Assembly: GCA_023231475.1 (NCBI GenBank)
Contig: JALJEE010001698.1
Span: forward strand, 1 to 53,584
Direction of reading: 5' to 3'
Source of the DNA: Seison nebaliae
Lineage: Eukaryota > Rotifera > Pararotatoria > Seisonacea > Seisonidae
DNA: 53,584 nucleotides
Shown: piece by piece, positions 1 through 10,402 of the stretch
Position numbering within the stretch: the stretch's first letter is position 1
Layout: each line of letters begins with the position of its first letter
The notes under the pieces: model-generated
What the model was told of the DNA's origin: nothing
Seen by the model: the letters and a program-made list of their open reading frames with translations, nothing else
Database searches by the model: none
Translations under genes and position numbers: made by a program

Positions 1-696
1 TGTGGAATAGAATGTAATCCTTCGAAATCGAAGATATTATGTAATACAACTTTTTCAGCAACTTATGCTGAATTTCGGAATATTAGTGTGAGGAGTACTT
101 TATTCCTCGGATGTGAAATTGACAATCGTAAAAAGTCATCCACGAGTGTAGATAAAATACGTGTGAAGTTCATTAGATCTTTTCACTCGTTCCATCGTAA
201 ATGTAAATACATATCGCTAGATCTTCGTTTAAAACTTTTTCAAACATTCTGTTCTGATTTTTACGGTCTTCAAGCATCTCTTGCTTTTACGATAAGATCG
301 ATGTTATCGTTGGATAGAACATACAATCTGTTTGTACGAACGTTACTTGGGTGTAGGCGTTCATTCAACAGAGCTTTCATGTTCAGTATTGTGAAATTGC
401 CGCCTTTTCCCCTCTTGCTGTTTAGGAGGTATTTCTCTCTCGTCAACAATATCAGTAATTCAAATTTCCCATTTTCATCGTTCGAACAGTGCGATGAATT
501 CAATTCACCTGTTAAATTCTTTTGCGACTATTATGATATGGATTACCCATATATGCTTCAGAATTTCAACATCAACGATTTTGTACCTCCTCATCTTGTT
601 GGGTTACTACCTCGTGGTCGTGAGCTTGTATCGTCAAATAATTTTGCTAACATTTCTCAATTTCTATATTCTTTTCCCCGAGGGGATTCCGAATAA
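1..696 (+). mobile_element. LINE (non-LTR retrotransposon) reverse transcriptase, C-terminal part, cut by window edge
   Basis: One frame is open from base 1 to the TAA at 694-696, giving 231 residues. The start GIECNPSKSKIL resembles the RT stretch after the catalytic region (a fN..K.K motif). It is followed by LFLGCEID and then LFQTFCSDFYGLQ, the typical 'FxTxCxSxYG' block near the end of LINE-encoded RTs, and by NLFVRTLLGCRRS, resembling the R.LLG block. After the stop comes an A-rich stretch (taataaaaaaataata), which fits a LINE 3' end. The endonuclease and RT palm catalytic motifs lie outside the window. No second copy is visible here. The open frame suggests a young or recently active copy. 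Family assignment beyond LINE is not possible from this piece. Confidence 0.7.
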
Positions 697-983
697 TAAA
701 AAAATAATAATAATTCAACGAGAAAATGATACAGCTCAACTTTTGAGCACGATGAAATAATGTTTTAGAATATTAATATGTAGAATTGAAGAGTGATGAA
801 AAATATCTTTTTGAACACAATTGTTACTGTGAGCAACAAGGAAAAATGGAAAAAGTTTGACTCTCTTCCATTTATTTCTACATTGACTGATTCGGCATAA
901 AAACTTCACATATCCAATCGATCAATAGACGATAAGTTACATATCCAAAGATTGTTTTTTGTTTCTTGAGAAAATTGAGACGA

Positions 984-2114
984 ATGAATAAACCTCCAAC
1001 ATTACGGAATAAGAAATACAAGTCATCAGCTTCTGATATTTATGACAAACGATTGAATCGAACAAAGAAATATGATGAAGTGCAATCAGTTATTGATACT
1101 GGATCGTCATTATCGCGACAAGCGGACAAAATGGAAGAAATAAAAGCGAATTATAAATATCAAAAAAACGAAATTTTCAAAAGAATTAAAGTCGCCACAT
1201 TTGTTCGTCTTATTTTGCAGGTGCGCGAAATCAATGGAGCAAATTCACAGAACAATTTAGACGACGAAGATGTTGGACCATCCGTCTCTCAACGTGACAT
1301 AAATGAACGAATGGATGGAATGATAGCTGATGCTGATGAAGATATTCGTTCCAATGTTTCTACTCGATCCAAAGTGGGAAATTTCGTCAGTGGAATAGGC
1401 GAACGTGATTATATTGAACAGAATTCAACTATTTCTATGACGTCAACAACTGTTAGTACAACAGCTTATGGAAGATGTGCTCCTCCTAGAATGGCGAATA
1501 ATGATTCTTATTTAGATAAACCTTATTTGATATTGGATGTTCGTACACAAGAAGAATATGAACAATGTCATATAATCGGTTCATATAATTTTCCTTCTTG
1601 TCTACTCAGTCGTTCTTGTAATTATGAATCGAAAGAGATGTTACATTTCAAGAATAGTGAAGGAAAAATTATAGTCATGTATGATGATGATGAAACTATT
1701 TGTCCTCGAGTTATCACTTCACTCGTCCAACGTGGTTATGATAATATATTCATGTTAAGTGGAGGATTGAAAATCGCTTACAAATATTTCCATAAGAATC
1801 TGGTAACTGGTCGTCCTCCCAAACAATTGATCAACGATTTGAAAAAACAGAAATTCAAACCTTACGAATATTCGACACATGGAAATAATCAGAAATTGTC
1901 GAATGATTTCACTTTTGAAAATATCGAAGAATTAGAGAGATCGTTAGATATGATTGAATCAGGTGAATTACATCCATCTGTTGGTGTGCGTAGATCAGCT
2001 GTTAATAGTTTGAGACCTCGAACGGATAGTCGTCGAGAACAAGTGGAAAAGAAGAAGAATGAACAGACGAAGAATTTTGTAGGAGGGAAACCATGGAAAC
2101 CGTTAGGACAATAA
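984..2114 (+). CDS. CEP41: Centrosomal protein CEP41 (rhodanese-domain ciliary protein)
   Basis: Intronless, 376 aa, close to the usual CEP41 length (about 370). I chose the ATG at 984; an in-frame TTG lies upstream at 966. The N-terminal block IDTGSSL followed by KMEEIKANYKYQKNEIFKR and the TFVRLILQV segment matches vertebrate CEP41. A rhodanese-like domain follows at about residues 170-275 (LILDVRTQEEYEQCHIIGSY, IIVMYDDDE, GYDNIFMLSGGLK). The loop that holds the catalytic Cys in active rhodaneses reads YDDDE, as in human CEP41, so it is probably non-enzymatic. The C terminus ends GGKPWKPLGQ, like the human GKPWK end. In other animals CEP41 is needed for tubulin glutamylation in cilia. Its presence implies the organism keeps ciliary or centriolar machinery. 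Confidence 0.93.
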   Translation: MNKPPTLRNKKYKSSASDIYDKRLNRTKKYDEVQSVIDTGSSLSRQADKMEEIKANYKYQKNEIFKRIKVATFVRLILQVREINGANSQNNLDDEDVGPSVSQRDINERMDGMIADADEDIRSNVSTRSKVGNFVSGIGERDYIEQNSTISMTSTTVSTTAYGRCAPPRMANNDSYLDKPYLILDVRTQEEYEQCHIIGSYNFPSCLLSRSCNYESKEMLHFKNSEGKIIVMYDDDETICPRVITSLVQRGYDNIFMLSGGLKIAYKYFHKNLVTGRPPKQLINDLKKQKFKPYEYSTHGNNQKLSNDFTFENIEELERSLDMIESGELHPSVGVRRSAVNSLRPRTDSRREQVEKKKNEQTKNFVGGKPWKPLGQ

Positions 2115-2320
2115 ATTATTAAATTAATTTCAAATTATTCATTAAATTTTAATTTAAATTTTCTTAATTGATTATTATCCTTAATAAAATAATAATTTAA
2201 ATGGATATAATTAATTTGACAGATAAAATGTGCATATTAATTCGTTTGAAATGAGAAGAATTTGAATAAATGATGAAATTAAAATAGAATTTAGTTTTTC
2301 TCAAAAAAAATTATTTTCCT

Positions 2321-5005
2321 TTAGAAATACCAATCGTAATCGACAATTGAATGGAAATAACTATTATTTGGTTCGCGTCTTCGAGAACTATGTTTGAAAT
2401 ATGTTTGTGGATCATGTATATATTCCGGTTCGGTTTGATAATGTTTCCTCGATTTAGGTGATAATTGTACGGATCGTTCAGATGCGAAAGAATTCGTCAA
2501 ATCATAAGGACGATTTGATGAGATGATGGATCGAGAAGAATCCAATAATGTTTTTGGATAGATCGAATTGAAGTTGGATGATTTGTTGCTACTCATCGAA
2601 ATTTTTTTTGTTCGTGATTTCGTTTTTGAGGATTTGACTTGATTAAATTGAGAACCTAAAGCATATTTGAATCTGAGTGAATGTCCTTCAACTTTATCGT
2701 TTATCGGATTATCATTATAATCAGGTTTAATATAAGATTCATTTCTAATTTCCAATTTGCGATAAACGTCAATGGGAGTAGCGAACCATCGCCAAGCATC
2801 TTTGAAATTGTCGACGAGAAGTGCATAATTCATATTAAGAACGGCTTGTTGCCATTGCTCTGTACATTTGAGATTGATTAAAGAATTCGAATTTCTTTTT
2901 AATAGATCTCGATATTTTTGAATTGATTCTTTCCCATTCGTCATATTCTTCCAGACTTCTTCATTAAATTTCTTATTCTCCTTTTCGAACAATTCATTAC
3001 AATCGAGATAATGATAAGATTGGATGATGGATTTACGATAAGATGGATTTGGAACATTCGTGTCATTTGGTTTCGATGAGAAGTCCATATTCTCCAATGT
3101 ATTATAATCGATGAAGTTCCGTTGACGGAAATGACTCCAAGTGTAACTTTTCCGATTATCCTTTTGAGATAAACGACGAATATATTTCATACATTCTCCT
3201 TGTAAATCACAACCACTTCCATTCTGCAACATTTTCCTACATTTCGATTTATTTATATCAGCCACACTAGAAAAGGGAAATGTATAAAATTTCAATAATT
3301 TCCATCCATTATTCGCTATATCGACAACGGCCTTAATAATAAAATCGACTTCTTCTTCCGTCAACCATGGTGCGAAGTTTAATCGACAGAAACCTGGTTT
3401 TAATGTTGGATAAGATTTCAAGAGTTTTTTTAAAGTAACAAAATATTCTTGAGCATTCGCCAATTGATCTAATTCTAGTAATTTTATACTTAACGGTCCA
3501 GCACACATACAACCAGATCTGGTTTGAATTCCATATACGTCATTGAGGAGAGCTGATACGAAATCGTGATGTAAATATTTGTTATTTTCAAAATAAATGA
3601 GAAATGAGACTGTTGATATTCGATCAGCTTTCGTACATCCTACAATTTCTATTCGAGGATTAGTTTTCCACACATTCGTCGCTTTCATGAACCATAAATG
3701 TTCTCGTTCCATTAAGACTTCTGGTGAAATTTGATCTTTCAATTTGAAGACTAAACCACAACGAATAGATCCAATAATTTGTGGTGTTCCACCTTCTTCT
3801 GTCACTTCTAAATTATTTGGGATATATGATGCTTCTTCAGATGAGACGAATTCTACTGTACCACCACCAGGTACAACAGGAACTTTATTCTCACATAAAC
3901 TTTTCCGTACAACTAATATACCTGGTGTGTCTGGACCGCCTAAAAACTTATGAGGAGATATGAATATTGCATCTTTATTTATCATATTAATTGAAATATA
4001 TGGTGCAGCACTCGCATAATCAAAGAAGCAATATGCAGGTGGTTTAGCTTTTCTACATATTCTCGAAATTTGATCAACATCAGTCAATATTCCAGTAATA
4101 TTGGAAGCGGCAGTTACTGATACATAACGACGTTTTCTATTCTTCCAAGTTGGTGAAGCGAGAGCATTCTTTAACCATCGATAATTGATTGGACATCCAT
4201 TTTGTAAGTCTTCTGGAATCTCTACCACATCACAAATACTTTCACGCCAAATTAATATATTTGAATGATGTTCCGAACAACTGATGAATACGATGGGTCG
4301 ATTATTCTCTTCCAATTGTTCTTTGATATGAAGTTGTAATTCGATTTGTTTGGGAAGAACGTAACCCAAAATTCCGACTAATTTATGGATTGCTGCTGTA
4401 CTTCCAGAACCACAAAAAATTACATAAAAATCATCTTTCGCAGCATTTAATGATTTCCTTATGAGATCTCTGGCCTCTTCTCGAAATCGGGTTGTTTGAA
4501 CACCGTTAAATGATGTTTCAGTATGAGTATTAGCGAAGTATGGCATGACATTCTTTCGAATCCATTCTTCAATGACATTTAACGATTTCCCCGAAGCGGT
4601 GTAATCACAGAAGAGTAATGGTAATGGTCCGTAATCATTGAAAGGTGATGGTAATGTTGTGAAAGGATAACCACCAATAATTTCGTCATGTAAAGTTTGT
4701 AATAAGTCATAACCTTGATTTGATCGTTTTTTTGCTTGAAATAAAAATTTCTTTTTCGTCAACGAAGTACATGGACCGACTGGTAAGATATCTTCATTTT
4801 CATCAGCGATTCCTTCATCTTTCTCCGATTCCTCATCGAACAATCTTTCAGGTGGATCATTTATTATATAATCGGTGTAATAACTGGCAATTGGTGTAGT
4901 TCGTTTACGCCATTGGACATCAGGGAAATTCGCTTTTCTTATACGATCTTCAGTATCTGATGAATCATAAGAGACTTTATTGTCTTTCGCAATAAATTTC
5001 GTCAT
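2321..5005 (-). CDS. Class V aminotransferase / cysteine desulfurase-like protein with long C-terminal extension
   Basis: Intronless, 894 aa from the ATG at 5005 (an in-frame TTG at 5029 is the only extension). Residues about 120-590 form a SufS/CsdB-type PLP fold: LLFCDYTASGKSL at the start, FCGSGSTAAIHKL, SCSEHHSNILIWR, FFDYASAAPY, and the PLP-lysine motif FISPHKFLGG near residue 353. RSGCMCAGP near residue 498 aligns with the SufS catalytic-Cys loop, so desulfurase-type chemistry is possible. The acidic N terminus has no clear mitochondrial presequence. The last 300 residues are polar and of unknown function. It is not the mitochondrial NFS1 type (group I); it resembles an uncharacterised invertebrate SufS-like family. 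The substrate is unknown. The gene lies tail-to-tail with CEP41, 206 nt apart. Confidence 0.8.
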   Translation of the reverse strand: MTKFIAKDNKVSYDSSDTEDRIRKANFPDVQWRKRTTPIASYYTDYIINDPPERLFDEESEKDEGIADENEDILPVGPCTSLTKKKFLFQAKKRSNQGYDLLQTLHDEIIGGYPFTTLPSPFNDYGPLPLLFCDYTASGKSLNVIEEWIRKNVMPYFANTHTETSFNGVQTTRFREEARDLIRKSLNAAKDDFYVIFCGSGSTAAIHKLVGILGYVLPKQIELQLHIKEQLEENNRPIVFISCSEHHSNILIWRESICDVVEIPEDLQNGCPINYRWLKNALASPTWKNRKRRYVSVTAASNITGILTDVDQISRICRKAKPPAYCFFDYASAAPYISINMINKDAIFISPHKFLGGPDTPGILVVRKSLCENKVPVVPGGGTVEFVSSEEASYIPNNLEVTEEGGTPQIIGSIRCGLVFKLKDQISPEVLMEREHLWFMKATNVWKTNPRIEIVGCTKADRISTVSFLIYFENNKYLHHDFVSALLNDVYGIQTRSGCMCAGPLSIKLLELDQLANAQEYFVTLKKLLKSYPTLKPGFCRLNFAPWLTEEEVDFIIKAVVDIANNGWKLLKFYTFPFSSVADINKSKCRKMLQNGSGCDLQGECMKYIRRLSQKDNRKSYTWSHFRQRNFIDYNTLENMDFSSKPNDTNVPNPSYRKSIIQSYHYLDCNELFEKENKKFNEEVWKNMTNGKESIQKYRDLLKRNSNSLINLKCTEQWQQAVLNMNYALLVDNFKDAWRWFATPIDVYRKLEIRNESYIKPDYNDNPINDKVEGHSLRFKYALGSQFNQVKSSKTKSRTKKISMSSNKSSNFNSIYPKTLLDSSRSIISSNRPYDLTNSFASERSVQLSPKSRKHYQTEPEYIHDPQTYFKHSSRRREPNNSYFHSIVDYDWYF

Positions 5006-6078
5006 AAAGGAGAACGGTCTGATTTTCAATATTTTTCAAATGGTCATTAGTTGAAAAAAAAAAGTAAAATGAGAAATCTTCTGATAGTTTGTTATCGTTG
5101 GAAAAGAAAGTTTGAATTAGAATAAAGTTAGATTTAATGTGAATTGTATTAGAATTATGATGGAGGGAGATGACATATTTTATCACATCATTATCGCCAA
5201 CTAAACAAATGGGAAATGAAAGAATTTATATGAAGATCAAATTGGAGATGAATTGATGAGAGAACATCTTTTCAGCATTCTCATTGAATATTTCAACTTC
5301 ATCTCCAACTCAAAAAAGAGTTGTGTCAAAATTCGGGAGGGAATGATGACGAAAAACAGCTTGTCGCCATCAATCTATGTAAACTTGTCGACCATCAACA
5401 TCAATTTTACTTTAATTATTTTTCATGTCGTATATACCGAATGTTTGACGGACAATTTCTCAATGTCGATGATTATTTCCCCTCCATCAATTCGACATAT
5501 GCAACGAAAAATTATTTAGACAATTGATATTATTAATCTTGGAGTTTATCTTCCTTATCATCATCAATTTACATCACCTAAATTTTAATCTTAATCATCA
5601 TAATATTAATCATATCAGAAGGAGAATTCTTTTCATCATCATCAACTCACAACAAAATGAGATAAACTTAATTTTAATTTGTTTTCAAATAGTTTTTCTG
5701 TTATCTTATCTAACACTTCTAACGCTTCAATGAACTTTTTTTTTCTGAATGAAAATTTCATATTTCATCGAATTCTCTTTAATTTATTTGTCCAATTAAA
5801 AATAAAGAGGGAGGCGGTTTATAAACATTCCCCAATAGTTGTTGTCCATCATTAACATTTATGATTATGCAATTGAATGGATGAGTTGACAGTCGTATTA
5901 AATTTACAGTACAATTTTTTTTTAAATTCATCTCTTCTTTTCTTTTAATAATTTAACTCAATAATTAGTTCACTTCCAGGAATTAGAATTATAGAAATAA
6001 ATAAATGAAGAATAGATGTTATGAAAGATTGGGGGATTCATTAAAAAATTTGAAGATTATAAATTTGATAAGAAGAAA
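5006..6078. other. Intergenic, 1.07 kb
   Basis: This lies between the start of the desulfurase-like gene and the stop of the next minus-strand gene. A few overlapping short plus-strand ORFs at 5253-5733 lack homology and splice context. Just upstream of the ATG at 5005 the minus strand reads AAAATCAG, which could be a 5'UTR splice acceptor. No RNA gene or repeat was recognised. Confidence 0.5.
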
Positions 6079-8614
6079 TTAATGATCTCGCTTAAGATTG
6101 ACCCATTTCGAATCGTTGGACTGATAATCTCCAATACACAATTGGACCATCACATAAATGTTATTCATGTTGGGAATATCATGTAATATACAACTATTGG
6201 ATAATCCTTCATAAATATTCTGAGAAAATTAAATTAGTTAGATAAAGGAAAAGTAACTTGAGATTTGTTATTATCATTTTTTAAAAAAACTTTATATGTA
6301 TATGGTAATTGATAGGCAGGAACATTCTTCTCCGATATCTGTTCATGACCTGCATATTTTAAAATTTGTTGCAAAGTCGAATAGTCTTTTCGACTTAACC
6401 ACCACTTGACTGTGATTCCTTCATCGCAGTTCATATAACTACAACTACTATTGACTGACATATCATCCGGTGCATAATCATAATCGCTATTCGACACCAA
6501 TGACGGTGCAGTCGTTGACAAAGATACGGTGGATGAAATAGCAGTTTTGTTCTCCGTTAACTTATTTGGTTCGGCGTAACAAATTTCGGTTTCCTTTTGT
6601 GAAGGTTTCTCTTCGATATGTAACTCCAACGATTTCTTCTCATTTTTTTCTTTCCATTTCAAATCTTCTTGATATTTCTTCGAATAGTCGTCATTCTTGA
6701 ACGTTACCTCTTTCTTCAATTTATTCGACTTCCCATTACTCTCCACAATAAAATCTGAATAATCCGATTTTTCTTTCCAAGTCGATTTCTTATCCGACAC
6801 GATTGTTGCGTAATTGTTCGTGGGGAATATGTTAACGATTGGTTGAATCTTTTTTATCGCATCTATGAAATATTCTTATAAAATTCTTGTAAATTACTCG
6901 AAATATTTAACGGTTTATTGATAATAATCCTAATTTATCGATTTCTTTTATAATCTCTTTATGATTCGTTACCATAAAACATTTCTCATTCGATTTGATC
7001 AGTTTATCATTTTTATCATTTACAACTGATAATAATGTGAAATAAGATCTCAAGCGTTTTTCACGTCCAATTAATTGTTTGATATGTTCATTGTCAATCT
7101 GTTAATAAATAAGGAAAGAATAATTATTCGTTGCGAAATGGAAAGAAAACTTGTTCTTCAGTGGTATTTTTCGAATCTTTGATAATATTTAATGTCTCCT
7201 TCAACAAATTAGTCGATTTCCGAACTTCATTATGTAAATCTTCACGTAACTTCTCATAATTGACATGTTCATTTTCTTCAACATTCAAAATCTGATTCTT
7301 CTCGTCAATCAAATTCACATTCATCTCTTCTGATGAGGTTGAAGCGGTTGGAGAAGTTGTGGCGGTTGTTGATGAGATGAATGAAGATGTCAACAAACTA
7401 TCGATATCATCATCCTCTTCCTCATCACCATTATTTGAAGATTTTTTCAATTGTTTACTGTAAAGAAGAATATCTTCATAATTGGAAAAATTGTTATATT
7501 TCCTTTTCTCACTCATTAAACTCCGAGACATTTGTGGAGTAGAAAATTTAGTTTTCTCTAAAGTTCTCATTTTCTCTCCATTCGAATATTCTTGAGATTT
7601 ATTTGATTTATTCTCCGATTCATTCCAATATTTGAACGAATTATTCCAACTTGTATATTTTGTTTTACCATCGAATTCTTCCAATATTTCCACTTTCCTT
7701 CTTTTTATCGAAGTGATCAATGAATCGAAATCTTCAATAATCTTCTCTCGATTTTCCTGCAGTTTCTTCTCTTCATTCTGAAGAATTGATAGAAATTCAG
7801 TTGCACGTTTGGCTCTCGTTGAAAGAACTTTACTTAATGTCGATACAAAATCGAGTAACTTCTTCTCTTTCATAGTCATTTGTAACATGATTGTGTGATT
7901 GTCTCCTTTGGAGAAGATGTCGGCCGACGAATGTATCATATTCTTTTCATTATATTTGTCTACGGAAAGTGTTCGATTTGTACGAGATTTCATGTCGAAA
8001 TATGTTGACGGGACCGGAATGAAATTAGGTTTTGTTTTCATTGTAGAATTTTCTTTATCATTAATCTTTCTTTCTTTTGAGATGAGTTCAGTGTCAGAAA
8101 GATCAGTACGATTTAATGAACGAAAAGAATGGAATCTTTGACGATTCCCTTCCTTCATCATTAATATTTCATTATTCGTTTGATGAGTTTTATGAAGATG
8201 TTGAAACTTTTGTAGTGGTCGTTGTTGTTTCTGTTGCTGATATTTTTGTGCTGAATTGTTGGTGGCAGTGGTGATGTTGGTGGTCGGAGTGATTCTACCA
8301 GCTGTTTCTTGATTGTTTAATGATAATTCACCTATGATGGAGGAAGTATCGACCGATTCATTCGAATAGTTCGATTTATGACAATCTAATTTCATTCCCT
8401 TATTCTTCCTCAACATCGACGATTGAGGCAAATAGTTAAATCTCATATCACTCTGGGATGCGTATCGATCATTACTGCAATTATTTGCATTATGCTTTTT
8501 ATGGAAATTGTTTGTGTATAATGATTTCTTCTCATGATTCACATTTTCACCATTTCGATGAATTGATCGTTCTTTCTTTAGTAAACTCAATTTGCTGGTG
8601 AATAACGTTGTCAT
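6079..8614 (-). CDS. Four-exon coiled-coil protein with FN3-like C terminus (distant FSD1/TRIM COS-box-like)
   Basis: I joined exons 8614-7151, 7098-6912, 6862-6258 and 6219-6079, giving 798 aa. The phases close (0, 1, 0) and the introns are 52, 49 and 38 nt with donors GTTTTC, GTTAAA and GTTACT. The first 220 residues are low-complexity (Asn, Ser, Lys, Gln). A helical coiled-coil at about residues 245-315 (KEKKLLDFVSTLSKVL, then EFDSLITSIKRRK) resembles the start of FSD1/FSD1L. A second helical stretch spans the first junction. The last 130 residues (ITVKWW, YTYKVFL, then IYEGLSNSCILHDI across the last intron) look like an FN3 domain. I see no RING, B-box or SPRY domain. A microtubule role as in FSD1 is only a guess; the gene model is more secure than the name. 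Confidence 0.6.
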
Positions 8615-10402
8615 GTCTACCTGTCAGAGATGCATAATCTTTTGTGAAAATATCTAGGCAATTAATGCAAATCGTTAGAAAGGAATCAGTCAAATCATAT
8701 TAGATGCACGACAACGGAAAAAATGTTAATTCAAAGAAAATTCTCATTCATTATTGGAAGGAAAATTTGGTTTAGATTAAATAGAACAGTTCGTATGTCC
8801 ATCAGTCGACAAACAAAATTAATATTAGATAGCGGTAGAATATGTCGGTAATGAAACGAAACATCTGAGTCTGTAAGTAAAATGATGTACATATCTCATA
8901 ATGGTTTTGTCATTAATAATCTGCTAATAAATGAAAGAAGAAGAAAACAAACATGGAACGACAAACAATATGGATATAATATCCGTTTATTTCATCTTTC
9001 CTCTTCCATTCACTTCTCTAACACTGTCAGGGGAGACATCAATCATTATTAATTTCTTTCATATACATATTTGCACATAGACATCAAAGGTGCACTTAAT
9101 GTCTCCATCGGTGAGTTCAATAGACAAAATCGTTGGAAACATATTCATCTATGTCCCACATCGAACGGTGAAATATATCAGTTCTTTTTTTCTTGAAGAA
9201 TTAATTTTGTCATTTTCTTTTAGATATAGACGGAAGTTTGCGGTTACAGGAGCGAAAGATGACTTATCTTCTGCAACACTTACAATGCACATAATGTGCA
9301 CAAGAAACCAAATGGCATGTTTCCCAATTTAATCTAATATCAAATTATTATTGCAATAAATTAATTGCATATCAATTATTGATCTAAAAAATCTAACATG
9401 CACATACAATGAAAGGGAAGGAAAGACTTATGTGGAAGAAATTGCGAGAAAGAAAAAGGAAAACGGAAAGTTTATTCACTTCCATCGAAGTAGTTATAAG
9501 AAAAGGTTTTTTATTCTGATTGTCATTGAGATAATCTATCAATGGAAATTGAAGAAGGGAATAATATAAACATTCTTTCTAATAATTCCATTAGCACAAT
9601 TGAAGTATCTTTATTATTCAATGATAAATTGGTGAATCTCCTGGAAATATGATACAAATGAAAATTGGAAGAACTTCTCCAAATAAGAAATTCATCGACT
9701 CCCATCTGTTCAAATTAAGTTAATTCCTTATATTCTTCTCAATTTGCACATTTATTTTCCCCTCGTCACTTCTCTAATTCGATCAACATTTAAATTGTTC
9801 AACATGAAAATGAGGTTACTCGTCAAAGAGACTGAAAGAACTACAAGATATATTCGTCCATGAACTAATGTACTAGGAGAATTGTAACTAAATATGAATG
9901 AATTGGATGAGACATCAATTGGATGACTTAATTCCCATGTACAATTTGAAGAATTAGGAAGCGCTATGAAAATTATTTGAAGGGAAATTTTCCTTCTAAA
10001 ATGAAAAGAAATTTCAAATCATTCTTAGCTATAATTGTTCTCCCTGTTTTCATGAGGAGCTGAACGGCCTCTATGAAACAGCAGGGGATGACGATTAGCA
10101 TTGCCGATATTTAGATTATATTTCGTCGGGTACGTTGTCATCATATTCTCTTGATTATATGTCATGGTCTGCCTACAATTTCCCAGTTGATTTTATTTAA
10201 ACACTCCGTAGGAGAAGACATTAGTTAGATATAAAAAATAGAAGAAAGTTAAGGTAACTAAAGGAAATTCGGATCGATAAAAATTTGATTAATTCATAAA
10301 ATTTCTTTCTATTCTCCATACACAATAGAAAATAGCAATACTTTTTTTTGAAGATCTTTGGAAGATAAGAGGAAAATACTTTTCAATTCCGATGAGAAAC
10401 TT
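8615..10402. other. Intergenic, 1.8 kb
   Basis: This is AT-rich sequence upstream of the coiled-coil gene and downstream of the sushi gene. An acceptor-like CTCTGACAG sits 6 nt before the ATG at 8614. One GC-richer, coding-like island at 10025-10168 is listed separately. Short ORFs at 9090-9332 (+) and 9523-9705 (-) show no homology. No RNA gene was seen. Confidence 0.45.
10025..10168 (-). other. Possible small terminal exon, 47 codons
   Basis: On the minus strand an acceptor-like GTAGGCAG is followed by ACCATGACATATAATC and an open frame to TAA at 10025. The frame is too short for a gene of its own, but it has protein-like composition (NANRHPLLFHRGRSAPHENR) and is clearly GC-richer than its surroundings. 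Phase-0 donors (GTAATT or GTAAAA) exist near the end of the upstream sushi ORF, so it could be an alternative last exon giving a polar tail instead of the hydrophobic end. No homology was recognised. Confidence 0.3.

Noticed and set aside
5253-5733. Overlapping plus-strand ORFs upstream of the desulfurase-like gene
   Set aside because: No homology, no splice context, and three competing frames in AT-rich DNA.
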